A stretch of DNA of 64,000 nt from Rana temporaria (taxonomy: Eukaryota > Chordata > Amphibia > Anura > Ranidae), in contig NC_053497.1 of assembly GCF_905171775.1 (NCBI RefSeq), positions 36,166,264 through 36,230,263 of the forward strand, read 5' to 3'. A program made the translations under genes and the position numbers. How positions within the stretch are numbered: the stretch's first letter is position 1; each line of letters begins with the position of its first letter. This document shows positions 43,251 to 54,030 of the stretch, in pieces. A model generated the notes under the pieces. It worked only from the letters and a program-made list of their open reading frames with translations, searched no databases and was not told the origin of the DNA.

Positions 43251-43254
43251 CTTT

Positions 43255-43935
43255 ATTAACTGGCATTAGTTCCCGCTTTCCACCATGATCAGGCAGTAGG
43301 CCTCGTGTTGGGGATTTGTGGGCATCAGGACAAGTAACATTAGCGGAAGTCTTGGGAAAGCCAGCTTGTATAAGCAGCCAAATCTTCTGCACGACTCTCC
43401 TAATGAAGACGCATGTTCTACTCCGCAAAACAGTCTCCCTAATGAGGCGAATTTACAGATTAAGGAAATAAAAGTGAGCAGAATCATTTGGGAACACAAC
43501 TGTGCATGAGGTGGTGCGTCGAGCTTCTGTGCTTACAAATGAGGTAATTTACTTGCGGTGTGAATGTTAATGAAAGTAACTCAGTTATAGGTTAATGGCC
43601 TACTGTGCTTTCTAGAGAGTGTATTATCATACTGTGACCAATCATGTGTCTAGTGCGCAATAACTGAGGTAAGGAATACCCCGCGTAGAATACGGTTAGT
43701 TCTGTATTGGTCACATACACCATACAGCTATTAGATGCAGACGACCACAGAGGCTTTCCAACCCTAAACTGCAGCGTAAGCCATGCTGGAATTTAATCTG
43801 CTTTTATTTTTACCTTCCCTGGTTCCCCTCCCCCTAATAAACACGCTAATTACATTTTTGCAAAAAAAAAAACAGTTTTAATGACATGACACACTACAGT
43901 TTATTTAACATGGTTTCCTATGGATGTAGTTCACA
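43255..43935. other. Unassigned sequence
   Basis: No repeat termini, exon or RNA gene recognised. Confidence 0.45.
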
Positions 43936-44067
43936 TCTGTGCATTCTGTGGAAAGGACCAGGGACTTTTTTCTGTTTTTTGGTTCCATAGACTTCAATGG
44001 ATCAAAAATGTGTATTGAAAAACGCATAGGTGGGAATCAGGCCTTATATAAAGCCTCACTACTCCGA

Positions 44068-44312
44068 GGGCTTTCACACTGGAGTGGTGAGCTAGCAGGA
44101 CCGCTCCAAAAGTCCTGCTAGCAGTATCTTTTGAGCGGTGAAGGAGCGGTGTGTTTACCGCTCCTCCACCGCTCCTTCCCATTGAAAGCAATGAGAAACC
44201 GTTGTAATACCGCCCGCAATGCGCCTCTGCAATTCCGACGTCATAGCGGCACTAAAAATATCACCACTATACCGTCAGCGTACCTCCCGCCCCAGTGTGA
44301 AAGGGGCCTAAT
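44068..44312. mobile_element. GGGCTTTCACACTGGAG-type inverted-repeat element
   Basis: Left CCGAGGGCTTTCACACTGGA, right CCAGTGTGAAAGGGGCCTAA. Its inner palindrome AGGACTTTTGGAGCGG/'ccgctccaaaagtcct' is shared with copies at 55883-56225 and 60893-62450. The CTTTCACACTG end resembles the foldback element's GGCCCTTTTCACAC end. Confidence 0.7.
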
Positions 44313-44599
44313 ACTTTCAGTACATGCGTAGGCTGCAGAGCACCTTCACAGCACCCCAATATTTTCTGTAGTCCTGAATATAAATTTTGAGAGACACTAT
44401 AGTAGAAGCACATGTATTATAATGAACAGGACAGGTGGGCCTGGAGGGAGCCCACCCCTCCACTGGACACCCAGCATATAGCACAATGGCAGCAAAGGTG
44501 CAACCCACTGAATTATCGGTTATTATTATTATTAATTCGGTTGGTTGCAGGCTGGTTGGTAAGTTGAGCAGGGAATTTCTTTGGTTTTGGTTGTGCATG

Positions 44600-44737
44600 C
44601 GTTGCCCTTCCATGTGCTCCTTGCTGCAAAGGACTGCAAGCGACTTTGAGAGCCCAGAAATACAAGGTGTTCAGTGCTCAGAGACATGGCAAAGTTAAAG
44701 AAGGCTGAAACCCGACCACCACTAAACAAGACACATA
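44600..44737 (+). pseudogene. Tc1/mariner transposase fragment, left piece (split gene)
   Basis: Frame from about 44686 gives ...KKAETRPPLNKTH and stops at the TA (44736-44737) where another Tc1 element is inserted. The reading continues in frame at 46498 with KLKRQDLKTDFSKVLWTDEM. This is a transposase of a second Tc1/mariner lineage (the WTDE motif holds the first catalytic Asp). The upstream part is out of frame and carries stops. Confidence 0.75.
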
Positions 44738-45123
44738 CAGTGGGGATCGAAAGTTTGGGCACCCCAGGTAAAAATTTGTATTAATGTGCATACCGAAGCC
44801 TAGGAAAGATGGAAAAATCTCCAAAAGGCATCAAATTACAGATTAGACATTCTTATAATATGTCAAAAAAAGTTCTTTATTTCCATCATTTACACTTTCA
44901 AAATTACAGAAAACAAGAAAAAACAGAAAAAAACGGAAAAAATGGCGTCTGCAAAAGTTTGGGCACCCTGCAGAATTTCTAGCATGCACTGCCCCCTTTG
45001 CAAAGCTGAGACCTGCCAGTGTCATGGATTGTTCTCAATCATCGTCTGGGAAGACCAGGTGATGTCAATCTCAAAGGTTTTAAATGCCCAGACTCATCTG
45101 ACCTTGCCCCAACAATCAGCACC

Positions 45124-46080
45124 ATGGGTTCTTCTAAGCAGTTGTCTAGAAAACTGAAAGTGAAAATAGTTGACGCTCACAAAGCTGGAAAAGGCTATAA
45201 GAAGATAGCAAAGCGTTTTCAGATGTCAATATCCTCTGTTCGGAATGTAATTAAGAAATGGTAGTTATCAGGAACAGTGGAAGTTAAAGCAAGATCTGGA
45301 AGACCAAGAAAAATATCAGACAGAACAGCTCGTAGGATTGTGAGAAAAGCAATTCAAAACCCACGTTTGACTGCACGATTCTTCCAGAAAGATCTGGCAG
45401 ACACTGGAGTTGTGGTACACTATTCCACTATAAAGGGATACTTGTACAAATATGGTCTTCATGGAAGAGTCATCAGAAGAAAACCTCTTCTACGTCCTCA
45501 CCACAAAAATCAGCGTTTGAACTTTGCAAATGAACATATATACAAGCCTGATGCATTTTGGAAACAAGTTCTGTGGACCGATGAGGTTAAAATAGAACTT
45601 TTTAGCCGGAATGAGCAAAGGTACGTTTGGAGAAGAAAGGGCACAGAATTTAATGAAAAGAACCTCTGTCCAACTGTTGGGGGTGGATCAATCATGCTTT
45701 GGGGTTGTATTGCAGCCAATGGCACAGGGAACATTTCACGAGTAGAAGGAAAAATGGATTCAATAAAATTTCAGCAAATTTTGGATGGTAACTTGATGCC
45801 ATCTGTGAAAAAGCTGAAGTTAAAGAGAGGATGGCTTCTACAAATGGATAATGATCCAAAACACACCTCAAAATCCACGAGGGATTACATCAAGAGGCGT
45901 AGACTGAAGGTTTTGCCATGGCCTTCACAATCTCCTGACCTCAACATAATTGAAAATCTATGGATAGACCTTAAAGAGCAGTGCGTGACAGACAGCCCAG
46001 AAATCTCAAAGAACTGGAAGACTTTTGTAAGGAAGAATGGGCAAAGATACCTCAAACAAGAATTGAAAAACATGCTCAAA
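45124..46080 (+). pseudogene. Tc1-like transposase, one nonsense codon, C-terminus lost
   Basis: Starts MGSSKQLSRKLKVKIVDAHK at 45124. The first helix-turn-helix runs to NVIKKW (codon 46) and is followed by an in-frame TAG at 45262-45264. The frame then continues unshifted (LSGTVEVKARSGRPRK, the GRPR linker between the two DNA-binding domains). The DDE/D catalytic core is intact: D in VLWTDEVK, D in LLQMDNDPKHT, E in SPDLNIIENLW, with 34 residues between the last two, as in Tc1-like DD34E enzymes. After LKNMLKFF the frame runs into inserted DNA (about 46081), giving a foreign tail to 46155. Normal Tc1 transposases are ~340 residues; about 20 C-terminal residues are missing. Not functional as it stands. 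Confidence 0.93.
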
Positions 46081-46377
46081 TTTTTTGTGTCGTTTTTCAA
46101 AACGTCGTTTTTTTTGTCAATTAAAATGATAGTGTGTGGGCAAAACGACATTTAAAACTACGTTTTTAAACCCGCGCATGCTCAGAAGCAAGTTATGAAG
46201 CTAGTTTCAATGGAAAAGAGTGCTGAACGTAACCCGTGCTTTGCTAGAGCATTTTGAAAAAACGATGGTGTGTAGGTAACGTTGTTTTTTAAAATGAAGT
46301 TTCAAAAACGTCGTTTTATTTCATGATTTAAAACGTCGTTTTATTTCATCACAAAAAACGACCATCTGAACGCGGCG
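46081..46377. mobile_element. Small element inserted in the Tc1 3' end
   Basis: TTTTTTGTGTCGTTTTTCAA at the left and AACGACCATCTGAACGCGGC at the right bracket an AACGTCGTTTT-rich body with 'gcgcatgctcagaagcaag'. Inverse of the right end: TTACGCCGCGTTCAGATGGT, similar in plan to the GCCGCGTACACACGA family. The insertion is accompanied by loss of Tc1 sequence. Confidence 0.65.
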
Positions 46378-46497
46378 TAAGAATGTCTAATCTGTAATTT
46401 GATTCCTTTTGGAGATTTTTCCATCTTTCCTTGGCTTTGTTATGCACATTAATACAAATTTTTACCTGGGGTGCCCAAACTTTCGATCCCCACTGTA

Positions 46498-46578
46498 AGT
46501 TGAAACGTCAAGATCTGAAGACAGATTTTTCAAAGGTTTTATGGACTGATGAAATGAGAGTGACTCTTGACAGACCAA
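46498..46578 (+). pseudogene. Tc1/mariner transposase fragment, right piece
   Basis: Resumes the frame interrupted at 44737: KLKRQDLKTDFSKVLWTDEM then RVTLDRP, ending where another repeat fragment starts (about 46579). The junction restores CAT AAG at the TA. Contains the first catalytic Asp of the DDE triad in WTDE. Confidence 0.8.
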
Positions 46579-46822
46579 ACGTCACTGCGTTCTTGCCATT
46601 CAAAAGAACGGCGGGATTTGTGTGGCCGTGTGTATACACGGCTTTTCAAGTCAAGCCTGCCGGGAATCCCATCGGGAATACCGACAGTTTTTTTCCCCCA
46701 ACGGGAAATCAGAATATAACGGTATGTACGGATACAAAAAAAATGACCTGCATATAGTAAATGTCCTTAGTATGCTGGCTCTAATGTTAGAAATTTGTTT
46801 TTAGGGTGAACCTCCGCATTAA
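46579..46822. mobile_element. Right half of an AGCGGAGGTTC-family element
   Basis: 'ccgggaatcccatcgggaat', 'acggtatgtacgga', 'tagtatgctggc' and the end TAGGGTGAACCTCCGCATTAA parallel the right arm of 6294-6684. Confidence 0.7.
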
Positions 46823-46899
46823 GTTGCATAATAATTCTGCACACTTATAGCTGCCCAATAATTGTGCGCACATAGATATTCTCCTAAGAAAGCCAAAAC

Positions 46900-47660
46900 C
46901 AATTTGTTTACTTTTCAGCGCTGCCATTCAGTGCAGCCTCATCAGCGCACATCAATGAAGGAGAAAAATTACCTGTTTGCAACATTTTATGAAACTTATT
47001 TTTTTCAAAATTGTATTTTTTTATTTGTTTAGCAAAAAATAAAAACCCCAGTAGTGATTAACCACTTCCCACACGGCGCTTTGTCAAGTGACGGCCGCAG
47101 GAACCTTTCGTCCCTCCGGGCGGCCTGGGATTCCCTGCATATCAGCCTAAACTGAGGAAACAAATGTTATTTTATTTTTTAAATTGGGATATTTATTATA
47201 GCAAAAAGTAATAAATACTGTTTTTTTTTTTAATTGTTGCTCTTTTTTTTGTTTATAGTGCAAAAAATAAAACCCACAGATGTGATCAAATACCACCAAA
47301 AGAAAGCTCTATTTGTGGGGGAAAAAAATTATTAGAATTAATTTGGGTACAACGTCACATGACCGCACAATTCTCATTCAAAATGTGACAGCGCTGAAAG
47401 CTTAAAATTGGCCTGGGCATAAAGGGGGTGAAAATGCTCGGTATGGAAGTGGTTAAATACCATCATAAAAACCCCAGTAGTGATTAAATACCACCAAAAG
47501 AAAGCTCTATTTGTGTGAAGAAAAAAAACTATAAAAATTTCATTTGGGTACAGTGTAGCATGACCGTGCAATTGTCATTCAAAGTGTGACAGCGCTTAAA
47601 GCTGAAAATTGGCTTGGGCAGGAAGGGGGTGAAAGTGCCCAGTAAGCAAGTGTTTAATTG
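46900..47660. mobile_element. Three fragments of the TTAACCACTTCC repeat family
   Basis: 46905-47055, 47059-47457 (TTAACCACTTCCCACACGGC ... GGTATGGAAGTGGTTAA) and 47458-47660. Each repeats 'ataccaccaaaagaaagctc', 'gggtacag.gt.gcatgaccg', 'attgtcattcaaa.tg.gacagcgct'. Apparently overlapping insertions or local duplication. Confidence 0.7.
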
Positions 47661-47734
47661 AACAAGCTGAAGTTAGAAGCCGATTAGCTACCATGCACAA
47701 CTGCACCAGATTTTGCACCCTCCAGTTTTAGTAA

Positions 47735-48151
47735 AGCCCTGTACACACGATTGGATATCTGATGGAATCTAATCCGATGGATTTTTTCATCAGATATCCG
47801 ATGAAGCTGACTTTCATCAGTCTTGCCTACACACCATCAGTCAAAAATCCGACCGTGCAAAAACGCGGTGACGTAAAACACTACACCGAGCCGAAAAAAA
47901 AATGAAGTTTAATGCTTCTGAGCATGCGTCGACTTGATTCTGAGCATGCGTGGATTTTTCTCCAATGGAGTTCCACACAGACGATCTTGATTTTTCTATT
48001 GTTTTTTATCCATAGGAAAAATGTTAAAAATGTTCTATTTTTTTTCACCGATGGAAAAAAGACCGATGAGGCCCACACACGATTGGTTTGTCCGATGAAA
48101 ACAGTCTATCGGTCTGTTTTCATCAGACAAACCGATCGTGTGTACACAGCT
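47735..48151. mobile_element. GTACACACGA-terminus element (Harbinger-like)
   Basis: Left GCCCTGTACACACGATTGGA, right CCGATCGTGTGTACACAGC; flanks TAA (left) and TTA (right). Body palindromes include 'ttgattctgagcatgcgtgga' and its inverse. Confidence 0.8.
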
Positions 48152-48209
48152 TTAGTGTTCTAGATTAAGAAAATTACACACTATAGAGGGATATGCTTTC
48201 ATGTCTTAT

Positions 48210-48652
48210 GCCGCGTACACACGACCGTTATTCATGTCATGGAAAAAAACAAAGTTTTTCTCGACGTGATTCCTCTTAAGCCTGCCTTGCATACACACGT
48301 TCGTGAAAAACAATGCTCGATCAAAGCGCGGTGACGTACAACACGTACGACGGCACTATAAAGGGGAAGTTCCATTCGAATGGCGCCACCCTTCGGGCTG
48401 GCTTTTACTAATTTCCCCGTAAAAATAACTTGCTTCTGAGCATGCACGTTTTTTTCCCCCCTCATTAAAGCGTACACATGACCGCTTTTCACGACGTGAA
48501 AAACAATGAGAAAAAATAGAGCAGGTTCTAAATTTTTAACGCCCATTTTTCTCGTCGAGAAAAATGCTCTGGAGCATACACACGACCGTTTTTCACGACC
48601 AATTAAAAAAATGGCATTTTTCTCGTCATAAAAAACGGTCGTGTGTATGCTT
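48210..48652. mobile_element. GTACACACGACCG-terminus element
   Basis: Left GCCGCGTACACACGACCGTT, right AACGGTCGTGTGTATGC, with an extra internal pair GCGTACACATGACCGCTTTT/'ggagcatacacacgaccg'. Body GGTGACGTACAACACGTACG as at 35.1 kb. Confidence 0.8.
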
Positions 48653-48741
48653 TAACGAGGGGCGGCATGAGGTTTACAACCACATTAAGGCCATGTTTGC
48701 ACCAGCAACAGTACCACTACCCCTCTGAATTGTGACCCTAA

Positions 48742-49170
48742 GGCCTTGTACACACGACCGAACATGTCTGCTGAAACTGGTCCTCAGACCAGTTTCAGCA
48801 GACAGATCCGACCGTGTGTACAGCCTAGCAGACAGGTTTCCAGCAGACAAAAGTTTTAAAGCATGCTTTAAAACTTGTCTGCTGGAAACCCGTCCGTCCG
48901 ACATGTCCGCTGGTTAGTACACCTAACCAGCGGACAGAAATCTCCCGCATGCGTCGAATGGATTCGACGCATGCGTGGAAGTATTTTACTTCCTGGTTTG
49001 GTGACGTGGCGGCGTCAACGTCACCGCCACGTCACCGCGCTGTCTGTCCGTGGAGATTTCGGGTTGATGTTGTGTACAGCCATCAGACCAAAATCTCCCA
49101 GCGGACATGTCCGATGAAAACGGTCCGCGGACCGTTTTCATCGGACATGTTCTTTCGTGTGTACAGGGCC
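48742..49170. mobile_element. GTACACACGACCG-terminus element
   Basis: Left GGCCTTGTACACACGACCGA after TAA; right TCGTGTGTACAGGGCC before TCA. Inner inverse pairs: CTGCTGAAACTGGTCCTCAG around 48770, 'aaaacttgtctgctggaaac' and 'aatggattcgacgcatgcg'. Confidence 0.85.
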
Positions 49171-49380
49171 TCAGAGGGTGGTAGAGTAGCAGCTTTCAGT
49201 CGTTTAGGGGGCATTACTGCTGCATCCTAAATATTTTTTTTTGCACTGGGGATTTTTCATGTAATTACTGCGCCGCAACTGTGAGCCAAAGTTTAGCTTG
49301 TGGTTGCTACAAGGTCTCCTTGGTTTCAATGGTCAAGTCTGCCAGGCGGTGGTGCCTGTCAAACTTGACTTGATGAGTTA

Positions 49381-49651
49381 GGCCCCGTACACACGTCCGA
49401 GGAACTCGACGTGCCAAACACATCGAGTTCCTCGTCGAGTTCAGTGTTGAAGCCGCCGAGGATCTCGGCGGGCCGACTTTCCTCATTGAACAACGAGGAA
49501 ATAGAGAACATGTTCTCTATTCGGCCCGACGAGTTCCTCGTCGGCTTCCTCGCTGAAAAGTGTACACACGACCGAGTTTCTCGGCAGAATCCAGCTCCGA
49601 TCGAGTTTCTGGCTAAATTCTGCCGAGAAACTCGGTCGTGTGTACGGGGCC
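49381..49651. mobile_element. 271-bp GTACACACG element, TTA TSD
   Basis: TTA at 49378-49380 and 49652-49654. Ends GGCCCCGTACACACGTCCGA and CGGTCGTGTGTACGGGGCC. Body is rich in CGACGAG/'ctcgtcg' stems. Near-identical in plan to 53758-54027 and 57479-57730. GGCCC-type ends with TTA/TAA targets fit PIF/Harbinger. Confidence 0.88.
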
Positions 49652-49659
49652 TTACATTT

Positions 49660-50880
49660 GGTACGGCTGTGGCAAGTGTTCAACCCACTCCGGTTGCATG
49701 TTTTGTTCTAGGTGGGTGTTCTAGTGGAGGTAAAACTGTGGATTCAGCGGCCTGTTTTTACTGCCCCCTTGTCACCTATGTAAAAGAAGCCTAACTATTC
49801 CCATTGCTAAAAAAAAAAAACACTGGCTGGAGTTTGCCATATTTAGCTCTACTTAGCCTTGTACCATTGCACTTTTCCGGAACACCCTCTCATAAATCCA
49901 CCAGCTAGAGTAGACCTCAGCCGTTCCAACCTCCTCAATCTCACTTTATGGTCTTTCTCTCACTTTTATCTGCTCTGGCACCCTACAGAATGGCTGTGTT
50001 ATAAAAGAAGAATGTGCATAATGTTGGGAGATACAGGAGCAAGCAGTGTCATACAGATGGCCAATGCAAGTCACTTAATTCTACCATGCAAATAATTAAT
50101 ATAAATGACCTTTCACTCACAGGGGGGTGATTGTGAGTGACGGGAGGGATAGTACAGCGTGTGCCACAGACAATACCCATCTCCCTTCCTTTTATGCCCC
50201 CTGAATAGGTCCAGCACGAGTGCCTGAATAGGACACAGATGCTGTGACAACAGTAATTCCTCCCCAAAACACCCGCCCCCCCTCATAACAACTAAAAGCT
50301 CATTTACTTCAGCCATAGGCCTTCCAGGGACACACTAGGCCTCAAGAGCAGACTGAGGGTGGTTGCCTGAGAAGGCGTGACCGATGGCCCCCTTTCCTTC
50401 CATTGTGTATCCTCGTTTTAATTAAGGCCAAGAAAAGTCATACTTGGCAACAGCTGTGCGTAGACGAGGGGGGTGTTGGAGAGAGAGGGGACAAAAGATT
50501 CGGACAGCGGAGAGGGTATGGAAAGCAGCTGGGGAGTAACGTAGACACAAAAAAAATCAGGACAGCTGTTTGCTAGACTCTCCTCCCCCACTCGGGCCTA
50601 CAGATCACCAGCAGTTGGCTTGAGTCAGGCAGGGGTTCAATCTTTTATCTGCAAAGAAATCCGAGAAACAGCCCCCTGCATACAGATCTGGACGGTACAG
50701 ACCCAATTCAATAGAAAAGAAACACCCAAAAAAGCGCAAAAACAGCTATGTAGTTTGGTTTTTACGGGACTACTGCACAGGAGGACAGTTTGTACTGTAA
50801 ATATTGCTCCCCACCCTCCATTCTAGTATGTGTTCTGACAAACCCCGACAAACATTTTGAACCTGGTACACACAATGAGT
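49660..50880. other. Unassigned sequence
   Basis: No element termini or exon recognised. 50870-50975 holds a weak GTACACACAATGAG-like fragment. Confidence 0.45.
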
Positions 50881-50993
50881 ATAATCGCATGAATGATCGT
50901 CTTTTTTTGCATGCTAGTCCCATATCGAAAATGAAGAGGTTACTGAACATATGAAAATTTTCGTACGACAGATGAACTGTCTTTTTATTATAG

Positions 50994-52080
50994 TATTGTG
51001 ACGCCTGCTATTTTACACGCACATGAACTTCAATGGCATCCCAGTCTTAGTCCGTAGGGTTCAATATTGAGTTGGCCCTTCCTTTGCAGCTATAACACCT
51101 TCAACTCTTCTGGGAAGGCTGTCCACAAGGTTTTGGAGTGTGTCTATGGGAATGTTTGACCATTCCTCCAGAAGAGCATTTGTGAGGTCAGGCACTGATG
51201 GACGAGAAGGACTGTCTCGCAGTCTCCGCTCTAATTCATGATGTTCTACTGGGTTTAGATCAGGACTCTGTGCAGGCTAGTCAAATTCCTCCACCCCAAA
51301 CTCGCTCATTCATGTCTTTATGGACCTTGCTTTGTGCACTGGTGCACAGTCAGGCCTGGACTGGGACAAAAATTTGGCCCTGGACTTCATCCAGACTGGC
51401 CCACTTTGATAGGTCTCACCCATGGCGGCTGGACAACTCCCCCCCCCCCCAGCCCCCTCTCCCCTTCACTAGCCACTAGCCGTTCTACTTTATTAGAGAA
51501 AAACGGCTGGGCATTACCAGTGGGGAAGCTAGACATTATTTCACCCGGGCAAAGAATCAGTTCGGTGCCCCCCCCCCCCCATGGGACAAGATTAGGCAGA
51601 AGTGAGAAACTCCCAGGCCATAGCTGTTGAGTCAGCTGTCTGTCCCCTCCCCCGTGCTCCTTCTGGTCCCCCCCATGCTCCTCTGTCATCCCCCCTGCTC
51701 CTCTGGTCCTCCCCCTGCTTCTCTGCCCCCCCCCCCAAGTGAGCACTGCGGGGAGGAAGAGGAGGTGAGCACTGCAGGGAGAGAGAGACAGAGGAGCGGA
51801 GGGGGGCCCACTAAGCCATCGGCCCACCGGGAAACTCCCTGTAGTCCCAATGGCCAGTCCATCCCTGTGCACAGTCATGTTGGAACAGGAAGTGGTCATC
51901 CCTAAACTGTTCCCACAAAGTGTCTTGGTATGCTGAAGCCTTAAAAGTTCCCTTCACTGGTACTAAGGGGTTAGGCCCAACCCCTGAAAAACAACTCCAC
52001 ACCATAATATTCTTGTCTTCCAGGTGTATATTCACCACACTTCTTGCTGTAACAGAACATGATGCATTTTTAAAACAAGG
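50994..52080 (-). pseudogene. Second Tc1-like transposase, truncated and split by a hAT element
   Basis: Minus strand. From about 52069 the frame reads ARSVVNIHLEDKNIMVWSCF, SGVGPNPLVPVKGTF, ...FQHDC (second catalytic Asp). It is interrupted at 51867-51351 by a hAT element and resumes APVHKARS, then AQSPDLNPVEHHELERRLRD, NALLEEWSNIPIDTLQ and ends AAKEGPTQY-stop. The position of the catalytic Glu falls in NPVEHHE. At least two stop codons lie in the right part (after SIKT and VEEFD), independent of the insertion. The N-terminal third is missing, and the element's 3' end stops at about 50994 in 'gcctgctattttacacgcac', without its terminal inverted repeat. Confidence 0.88.
51351..51867. mobile_element. 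517-bp hAT-type element inside a Tc1 remnant, perfect 8-bp TSD
   Basis: TGCACAGT at 51343-51350 and 51868-51875. Ends CAGGCCTGGACTGGGACAAA and ATGGCCAGTCCATCCCTG. The interior is C-rich with 'cccatgctcctctgtcatcc' tandem phrases (51640-51735). Deleting it with one TSD restores the Tc1 reading (...CAGTCA/TGTTGG). Confidence 0.92.
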
Positions 52081-52101
52081 AGGGGGCAAAAACCTATTTA
52101 A

Positions 52102-52606
52102 AGCGGGAGTTCACCCGAAAAAAAATTTTTAACCTTAGATTGATGCTCATTTTGTCAAGGGGAATCGGGTAGTTGTTTTAAAATCGAAGCTGTACTTACC
52201 GTTTTAGAGAGCGATCCTCTCCGCCGCTTCCGGGTATGGTCTTCGGGACTGGGCGTTCCTATTTGATTGACAGGCTTCCGACAGGCTTCCGACGGTCGCA
52301 TACATCGCGTCACGAGTAGCCGAAAGAAGCCGAACGTCGGTGTCGGCTCTATACGGCACCTGCGCACCGACGTTCGGCTACTTTCGGAAAATCGTGACGC
52401 GATAGATGCGACCGTCGGAAGCCTGTCGGAAGCCTGTCAATCAAATAGGAACGCCCAGTCCCGCAGCCCATACCCGGAAGCGGCGGAGAAGATCGCTCTC
52501 TAAAACGGTAAGTACTGCTTCGATTTTAAAAAAACTACCCGATTCCCCTAGACAAAATGAGCCTCAATCTAATGTTAAAAATTTACTTTTCGGGTGAACC
52601 TCCACT
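52102..52606. mobile_element. TTAA-flanked inverted-repeat element (AGCGGGAGTTC)
   Basis: TTAA at 52098-52101 and 52607-52610. Ends AGCGGGAGTTCACCCGAAAA and TTTTCGGGTGAACCTCCACT. Same interior palindrome as 3604-4130 (CGACGGTCGCATACATCGCG and its inverse). Confidence 0.88.
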
Positions 52607-52610
52607 TTAA

Positions 52611-53755
52611 CTGTGATTCTTTTCTGTGGAAATGTGCTAAGAGGTAGGCTGTTACAGTCGAAATGCGTTAGCATATTACAAGTGTGTTTTACATGTAGTC
52701 AATAAAGTATCTTCATTTTTTTCTTGTGAAAAAAAGTAACTTCATTTTACGGACTACACTAAGTGCTGGCTCAACTGTATTTTGCACACCTCAATGGACC
52801 ACCAATGTGAAGAAACACAATGATTTCTGCAGCCTGCATTCCTTTTGTGACCATTATTATCATTTGTTTCATTTCTATAGAATTACTGATGCCAATTAAC
52901 TTACAAAACTTTAAATTGGAATTGTGGGAGGAAACTAGGGCACCTGAAAGCAACCAAAGCAACTGGGCAATGCCAAATAAACTACATGCAGGTTTTGTTC
53001 ATGGTGAATTTCAAACTTAGAGCTGCAAGACAAGATTGATAGTCACCCAGCCACCATGTGAGCAATTGGTCTGTATCATCAGTGATCAACTTAAAGTGAA
53101 CCTCTGCTTTGACGAAGCAGAAAAAAACAACAGGTTCACTTTAACTGCTACTTAGGCCTCCTCAGCAGTATGTAATTAAAGCCCAACTCCAGGAAACTTT
53201 AAAATGATCCCTTGGTGGTGCTGCATCCGCACTGCAATCACTTTTACTGGGTGGACTGTCCCTTGGCTTCGCCATGTCCAATGCAGGGCTAGGGCAAGAC
53301 CTTAGTCTGCTGGAGCAGGAGGGAGAAGATTCTGCAATGACCAGTCTAGAAGTGTGGAGGATTGGCAGTTAAACCTTGCAGTGGGCTTTAACTTTTCCTG
53401 CCTACTGGGCGCCGTCACGGTCCGCTATGGGCATGGGAGGATGCCATCCGAGACCTGGTTGGGAAACTCTGCACTCCACCACCGAGTTGGGCAGCCAGGG
53501 GTCAGGCTCACCCACCGTTAGCTCTCCAGTTTGCCTCTCGCCACCAGCAGCATCATCTGGCCGGCATGACTCTCATTTGGGTCCTGGCAGACTCACTGCA
53601 TGTACAAGGGGAACCTCTCCTCGCCTGGAACGGGGACCCACCGTCTGGGTGTGCGGGTGAGAGGGAAAGCCACTCGGTTGCCACTAGCCCCGGAGACTGA
53701 GGCTTGGCCATGATTTTCCCTCCCTGTGTGGCAATGCCGATTAGTCCAGCACTAT
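52611..53755. other. Mostly unassigned, with short repeat pieces
   Basis: 52640-52735 carries ACAGTCGAAATGCGTTAGCA followed by 'caataaagtatcttc', a relative of the GAAAC-R-YGT inserts. 53095-53165 is a short inverted repeat (GTGAACCTCTGCTTTGACGA with 'aggttcactttaa'). 53170-53755 has no recognised feature. Confidence 0.5.
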
Positions 53756-53757
53756 TA

Positions 53758-54027
53758 GGCCCCGTACACATGACCGGTTTTCTCTGCAGAATCCAGCAAG
53801 AAACTCGATGGGAGACGTATTCTGCCGAGAAAACCGGTCGTGTGTACACTTTTCGCCGAGAAACCCGTCGGGAAACTTGTCGAGCCAAATAGAGAGCATG
53901 TTGTCTATTTCCTCGTTGGGCAATGGGGAAATTTGGCTCGACAAGTTTTTTGACAGCCGAACGAAAAAATCGACGAGAAAAACGATGTGTTTTGCTCGTC
54001 GAGTTTCTCGGACGTGTGTACGGGGCC
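53758..54027. mobile_element. 270-bp GTACACA element, TTA TSD
   Basis: TTA at 53755-53757 and 54028-54030. Ends GGCCCCGTACACATGACCGG and TCGGACGTGTGTACGGGGCC. Body 'ctgcagaatccagcaagaaactc' as in 49381-49651. Confidence 0.88.
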
Positions 54028-54030
54028 TTA

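Larger units (their letters stand above)
44738..46495 (+). mobile_element. Tc1-like transposon, TA target, inserted in an older transposase
   Basis: TA at 44736-44737 and 46496-46497. Ends CAGTGGGGATCGAAAGTTTG and CAAACTTTCGATCCCCACTG are exact inverses. The inverted repeat continues to about 44860 (aatgtgcat..gcctaggaaagatgg..ttacagattagacattctta). The right repeat is cut short at 46378 by an inserted element (46081-46377) that also removed the end of the transposase frame. Full-length relatives are known from fish and frogs. Confidence 0.93.

Noticed and set aside
45885..46151. Minus-strand frame over the Tc1 transposase end
   Set aside because: Shadow of the plus-strand transposase.
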